Below the pieces are notes generated by a model. The model was given only the letters and a program-made list of their open reading frames with translations, was not told the origin of the DNA and did not search any database. DNA of 63,104 nt from Terriglobia bacterium (lineage in GTDB: Bacteria; Acidobacteriota; Terriglobia; Terriglobales; Acidobacteriaceae): the NCBI GenBank assembly GCA_020073565.1, contig JAIQEY010000038.1:1-63104 (forward strand). The letters run 5' to 3'. Shown piece after piece: positions 59,964-63,104 of the stretch. Made by a program: the position numbers and the translations under genes. Each line of letters begins with the position of its first letter. The stretch's first letter is position 1.

Positions 59964-60423
59964 CTCGCTTTAACTCAAATCCCAGATACATCATCTGCCC
60001 AATGTGATGGTGCAGGTGTGTCGCACACGACAGGACTATGCCAAAGCGGTCTTGCGCGTCCGCCCCCGCCCCCGAGTATGCTGCCGACCACTCTTCCGCC
60101 GACTGGCTGCGAATCGTCCGCACCGCCATCTCCACTGCTTCATCGAACGCCTTCAGCACTGATTCCTTCGACGGCCGCGCCGTCGCCGCAAACTCTTGCG
60201 GACGATCCCGCACATAGCCTGTCCCCGCGATCTGCGCCCCGATGTAGTAATTCAAGTTGCCGGTGAGATGCAGCACCAGGTGTCCAAAACTGTTTCCAAA
60301 CGGAAATGGCTTGGCCCAGAACTGCTCGTCACTGAGCGGCGCCGCCAACTCGCGGACGATGCCAGCCACCTTCGTATATCGCGCCGCCAGGCGCGATGCG
60401 ACCGTCTGATTCAACTCTGCCAT
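59956..60423 (-). CDS. DinB-family protein 2
   Basis: 155 residues of the DinB/DUF1572 four-helix-bundle type with metal-ligand histidines in G-N-S-F-G-H-L-V-L-H-L-T-G-N and T-H-L-H-H-H-I-G-Q. It lies inside the citrate-lyase gene series, 55 bases after MmgE/PrpD. Its last codon and stop fall within the right arm of the inverted repeat (59936-59963). Possible role: thiol-dependent isomerisation or protection; not established. Only distantly like the DinB protein at 3833-4348. Confidence 0.87.
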   Translation of the reverse strand: MAELNQTVASRLAARYTKVAGIVRELAAPLSDEQFWAKPFPFGNSFGHLVLHLTGNLNYYIGAQIAGTGYVRDRPQEFAATARPSKESVLKAFDEAVEMAVRTIRSQSAEEWSAAYSGAGADAQDRFGIVLSCATHLHHHIGQMMYLGFELKRAT

Positions 60424-60450
60424 CTAGATTCCTCGAGACCCGCGCAAAAT

Positions 60451-60480
60451 CCTTCGTGTTCCTTTGTGTCCTTGGTGGTC
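60451..60480. repeat. CCTTCGTGTTCCTTTGTGTCCTTGGTGG repeat copy
   Basis: CCTTCGTG then TTCCTTTGTGTCC and TTGGTGGTC form a single-arm copy of the repeat seen as facing pairs at 51979 and 56505. Its last two bases are part of the MmgE/PrpD stop codon (60479-60481). Confidence 0.8.
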
Positions 60481-61921
60481 ATCGCTTTTTGCTGCGCTTC
60501 GCGGTGGTCTTCACTTTCTTCTTCACATCCGCCTTCATCAGCGCCATCAATTTCGAAACCGATGCGCACTTCTCCAGATTCCAGATGGCATCGATCAGCC
60601 TGTCCTGCGCCTTCGCGGACAGCACTCCGTCCGCCAGCGCCCGGAATTTCTCTTCAATTTCCGCATCACTCAACGGATTCCGCGGATCGCCCTTCGGATA
60701 ATCCAACTGTTTCGAGAACGATCGCCCGTCCTTCGTCGTGATATTCACGATCACCCGCTGGAGTGCCGGGAAAACTTTTTCGATCTCCGGATCGGCAACC
60801 ACTTCCACCTTTTTCAACTGCGCCCGGATCGTCGGATCCATGATCTTCTTCATCTCAAACTGTGTCGGCGTCACCTGCCGGTCCACCAGTGCCGCCGCGA
60901 TCACGTAGGGCAGCGAGTGGTCGGCTGTCTCCTTGGTATGCGGATCGTACTTGCTCGGATCAGACAAGATGTCCGCCGCCCGCGCCAGCGACCGGACCTG
61001 AATCTTCTCCACCCCATCGGGATGAAGATCGTTTTCTTTCACCAGGTCCAGCACGGCCGAGATCGGAGCATGCGTCAGCGCCTCGGTCGGGAAAAACTTC
61101 ATCCCGCACTGCGTGATCCGCCACGATTCGCCCAGCCCGTCCGTCAGCAGATTCAGCTTCCACTCCGGACCGTAACAGTGCGCCAGCCCTTCCTTGCCGT
61201 CGATCACATGTTCCGGTCCGCTGTAGCCCTTCTCCGCCAGCAACGCCGCCAGTACCCCGCTCTGCGTGGCCATTGGATCGACCGTGTTCTTCATCATCGT
61301 CAGCTTGCCCGCCGTCACCGCGCCCATTGTGCAATGCCGAGAAGCTGAAATCCCGATGGCATGCTGAATCTGCGCCCAGCTCAAACGCAGCGCCCGCCCC
61401 GCCACAATCGGAGAAGCGAACGCCGTCAGCGTCGCATGATGCCAACCGCGCTCGCGAATTCCCGGAAACGCCGCCTCGCACAACCGCATCTCGAACTCGT
61501 GCCCCAGCACGAACCCAATAATCAACTCCTTGCCATCGCTCTGCGCCCGCTCACAGCAAGCCATCGCGGCCGGAAAAATATCCGACGGATGCGAAGGATC
61601 CTGCTTCCAGTAAATGTCGTTGTAATCCATGCAGCGGATCATAAGCGCATTTGCCAGCGAAGCCGACACCGCATCGATCTTCTCGCCCGTACCGATCACC
61701 GTCGCCGGCCCGCGCCCCGCCACCTCCTTCAGCACTTCCAGCGCAATGATCACGTCATGCTGCTGATACCCGCCCAGCGCGCATCCCACCGAGTCGAGCA
61801 AAAATCGCTTCGCTTGGTACACCGCCTCCTGCGAAAGCTGCCTGTATTCCACCCCCGCCGCCCACTGAGCCATTTTCGCGGTGATTGTTTCTTTCGTTGC
61901 TGTCACTTGTTGTGCCGCCAC
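60479..61921 (-). CDS. MmgE/PrpD family protein (2-methylcitrate dehydratase-like)
   Basis: 480 residues of the MmgE/PrpD family: an all-helical N-terminal lobe (F-L-L-D-S-V-G-C-A-L-G-G, A-S-L-A-N-A-L-M-I-R-C-M-D-Y-N-D) and a C-terminal alpha/beta lobe. The D-Y-N-D segment and G-H-E-F-E-M-R-L-C-E are in the conserved region. PrpD dehydrates 2-methylcitrate; relatives isomerise or dehydrate other tricarboxylates, for example cis-aconitate decarboxylase. Start is GTG with TAGGAG upstream. The C-terminus is lysine-rich (K-K-K-V-K-T-T-A-K-R-S-K-K-R). It precedes DinB by 55 bases. Confidence 0.88.
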   Translation of the reverse strand: MAAQQVTATKETITAKMAQWAAGVEYRQLSQEAVYQAKRFLLDSVGCALGGYQQHDVIIALEVLKEVAGRGPATVIGTGEKIDAVSASLANALMIRCMDYNDIYWKQDPSHPSDIFPAAMACCERAQSDGKELIIGFVLGHEFEMRLCEAAFPGIRERGWHHATLTAFASPIVAGRALRLSWAQIQHAIGISASRHCTMGAVTAGKLTMMKNTVDPMATQSGVLAALLAEKGYSGPEHVIDGKEGLAHCYGPEWKLNLLTDGLGESWRITQCGMKFFPTEALTHAPISAVLDLVKENDLHPDGVEKIQVRSLARAADILSDPSKYDPHTKETADHSLPYVIAAALVDRQVTPTQFEMKKIMDPTIRAQLKKVEVVADPEIEKVFPALQRVIVNITTKDGRSFSKQLDYPKGDPRNPLSDAEIEEKFRALADGVLSAKAQDRLIDAIWNLEKCASVSKLMALMKADVKKKVKTTAKRSKKR

Positions 61922-61941
61922 TGTCTTCTCCTAATCACTGA

Positions 61942-62016
61942 TTGTCATTCCGAGCGAAGCGAGGGATCTGCATTATGCAGCGGACTGCAGATTCCTCGCT
62001 TCGCTCGGAATGACAA
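61942..62016. repeat. Inverted repeat TTGTCATTCCGAGCGAAGCGAGG
   Basis: The 23-bp arms at 61942-61964 and 61994-62016 are perfect reverse complements around a 29-base centre that contains CTGCATTATGCAG. It lies between the HD-like gene and MmgE/PrpD. The arm is also present in variant form at 57829 and 53623. Confidence 0.9.
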
Positions 62017-62028
62017 GGAGTTTGCAGG

Positions 62029-62586
62029 TCACTTCACCTTCACATTCTTCGGATTCTTGAACGGTAAGAACGCCATGAAATCCGCGTGATGCACAATGAA
62101 CGCCTCGGTCGAGCGCTTCATCAGGTCCCCTTCCGCCGCATGCGCCGCGATAATGTGGCAGACCTCGTCCGGCACGCCGCACTCCAGCGCCAGCGCGACC
62201 CCGGTGAACGGATGCCGCAGGGCTTCTCCGCGCTCGCTCTGCCGGCATTTCCCATCCGGATCAATCTCGTATTCCAGCAGTTTGCCCACGTCTGCCAGGA
62301 TCGCTCCCGCAATCACCACGTCGGCGTCAATCGGCAGTGCCCGCCCCATGAAGTCAGTCATCGCCTTGGCGCTGTCGCGCGCAATGTGCACCACGCAGCG
62401 CTTGTGTTCCATGAATGTGATCGGACAATTCGGAACCAGCAGGGTGAAAGGAATGCGATTCAGATCGTCCGGCAGCAGCGGACTGCGCTCCAGCGCCTTG
62501 ATCCAGGTCTGCGTTACCTGCTCACGAAGCTTGGTATCCCCAATCCACTGAATCTCCGGCCAAAGCCGTTCCACGGCCTCCCGCAT
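62029..62586 (-). CDS. HD-superfamily-like protein with altered H-D pair
   Basis: 185 residues, all-helical, with most HD-domain features: H67 in V-V-H-I-A-R-D, A98-D99 in I-L-A-D-V-G-K-L where H-D is normal, H125 in L-R-H-P-F-T-G, H149 in A-A-H-A and Asp169 in V-H-H-A-D. Only the first residue of the H-D pair is replaced by Ala, so metal binding may be reduced. It is the first minus-strand gene of the series; GGGAGG eight bases before ATG. Function in the cluster is unknown; a nucleotidase or regulatory role is possible. Confidence 0.78.
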   Translation of the reverse strand: MREAVERLWPEIQWIGDTKLREQVTQTWIKALERSPLLPDDLNRIPFTLLVPNCPITFMEHKRCVVHIARDSAKAMTDFMGRALPIDADVVIAGAILADVGKLLEYEIDPDGKCRQSERGEALRHPFTGVALALECGVPDEVCHIIAAHAAEGDLMKRSTEAFIVHHADFMAFLPFKNPKNVKVK

Positions 62587-62748
62587 AAGCAGGACCTCCC
62601 AGGAAGACTCAATAGATTATCGGAGTTCAAGCGAAGGCGTCGAGGGGACGCCGCACATGCAGGTGTGACCGGAACTCATTGACGAATTGTGGTTGTACAT
62701 GGGAGGGGCACAGCGTCAGAGGCTGCGAAAAAAGAGATTACGTATCGG

Positions 62749-62803
62749 GCCATCGCTTTAGCGATGGCGTAAACCATTCTTTTTCAATGCCCCTTTCAGG
62801 GGC
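62749..62803. repeat. Palindrome pair GCCATCGCTTTAGCGATGGC / GCCCCTTTCAGGGGC
   Basis: GCCATCGC-TTTA-GCGATGGC (62749-62768) and GCCCC-TTTCA-GGGGC (62789-62803) are small perfect hairpins in one compound element, laid out like the pair at 45495-45550. Confidence 0.75.
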
Positions 62804-63085
62804 CGACGCTGGATCGCCTCTGCAAAGCTTCGCTACCACGCCATAATACTCGAGTGTCCGTTAATGAGTGCTATCGCGATGTTAGTGCGCCGGGATAAAC
62901 CGGCTTGAAGCAGAGAACGGAAAATTCTCACGAGAAAGGACTAGCGATCCGCTCGGCCCCGAGTCTTGCGCTGCTACCGCGAGGGACACAGTGAAGCGTA
63001 GACAGGGGTATAGGCGGGGTGGGCTATTGAGCTGCGAAAACTTACAACCCGGACGCCGACGCGGTTAATATGCGCGGAAGGCAAC

Positions 63086-63104
63086 ATGAGCAGGGACGAT
63101 AGCG
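63086..63104 (+). CDS. Possible start of a further gene, cut by the window edge
   Basis: An ATG at 63086 is preceded by GGAAGG and stays open to the end for six codons (M-S-R-D-D-S). Too short to identify. Confidence 0.25.

Larger units (their letters stand above)
62587..63104. other. 518-bp intergenic region with palindromic repeats; upstream of the citrate-lyase-type cluster
   Basis: No complete gene is supported. It holds the palindrome pair at 62749-62803. The remaining DNA presumably carries the promoter of the minus-strand cluster, but no consensus is clear. A possible start codon runs off the right edge. Confidence 0.55.

Noticed and set aside
1..63104. CRISPR arrays
   Set aside because: No series of regularly spaced identical repeats with unique spacers was seen; the repeats present are palindromic and scattered.
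1..63104. tRNA or rRNA genes
   Set aside because: No T-loop (GGTTCGAATCC-like) and acceptor-stem pairing was found in any intergenic gap by reading; a covariance-model search would settle it.

Overview
The window is a 63.1 kb, GC-rich, gene-dense piece of bacterial chromosome. Its gene families (FecR/DUF6600 protein, several DinB proteins, YhaM-type nuclease, DUF2254, a CitD-CitE fusion, CFI-box C-terminal domain) and the many short palindromic intergenic repeats fit Acidobacteriota, probably class Terriglobia. No rRNA or tRNA gene is visible, so this placement is inference. About 55 protein genes are supported.

Layout. 0.4-1.5 kb: CDP-alcohol phosphatidyltransferase and GtrA-like membrane protein. 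2.0-5.0 kb: class-III aminotransferase, MOSC protein, DinB protein and an EamA transporter cut in half against a convergent MFS gene. 6.4-10.0 kb: YraN nuclease, galT and a secreted GH2 hydrolase. 10.0-11.8 kb (minus): iscX, ferredoxin and a TlpA-like thioredoxin. 12-16.5 kb: FecR/DUF6600 envelope protein, sugar-phosphate isomerase-like protein, DUF4440 protein, a small zinc-ribbon-like protein and an EF-P-like factor. 16.7-24.7 kb (minus): DHA2 efflux pump, small secreted proteins, YhaM-like exonuclease, SurA-like isomerase, an altered PP2C phosphatase and a TPR/peptidase-MA protein. 24.8-27.3 kb: a secreted M1-like peptidase.

27.4-34.8 kb holds a six-gene chemotaxis operon, mcp-cheW-cheA-cheR-HDOD-cheB, with translational coupling from cheA to cheB. 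A textbook sigma-28 (FliA) promoter lies upstream of mcp. A lone receiver protein converges on it. 35-43.5 kb: DUF2254, FabG, HslR, a probable cysteine-peptidase-fold protein with a CFI-box C-terminus, an MltD-like transglycosylase, a quinone reductase, a HAD hydrolase and a NarL-type regulator. 43.6-47.9 kb: aroC-def-fmt-rsmB.

49-62.6 kb (minus) is the most unusual region. It encodes, in transcription order: HD-like protein, MmgE/PrpD protein, DinB protein, fused homoaconitase-like hydro-lyase, isocitrate/isopropylmalate-type dehydrogenase, CitD-CitE fusion, CitF, three SDR dehydrogenases, a glutamate-1-semialdehyde-aminomutase-like enzyme and a ProC-like reductase. Together these could dehydrate/hydrate, oxidise, CoA-activate and cleave a citrate-like acid, but no known pathway with exactly these genes is recognised. 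Nearly every larger gap in the cluster holds a dispersed palindromic repeat, some of which form the stop codon of the neighbouring gene. Related repeats occur throughout the window and in two cases have become coding sequence.
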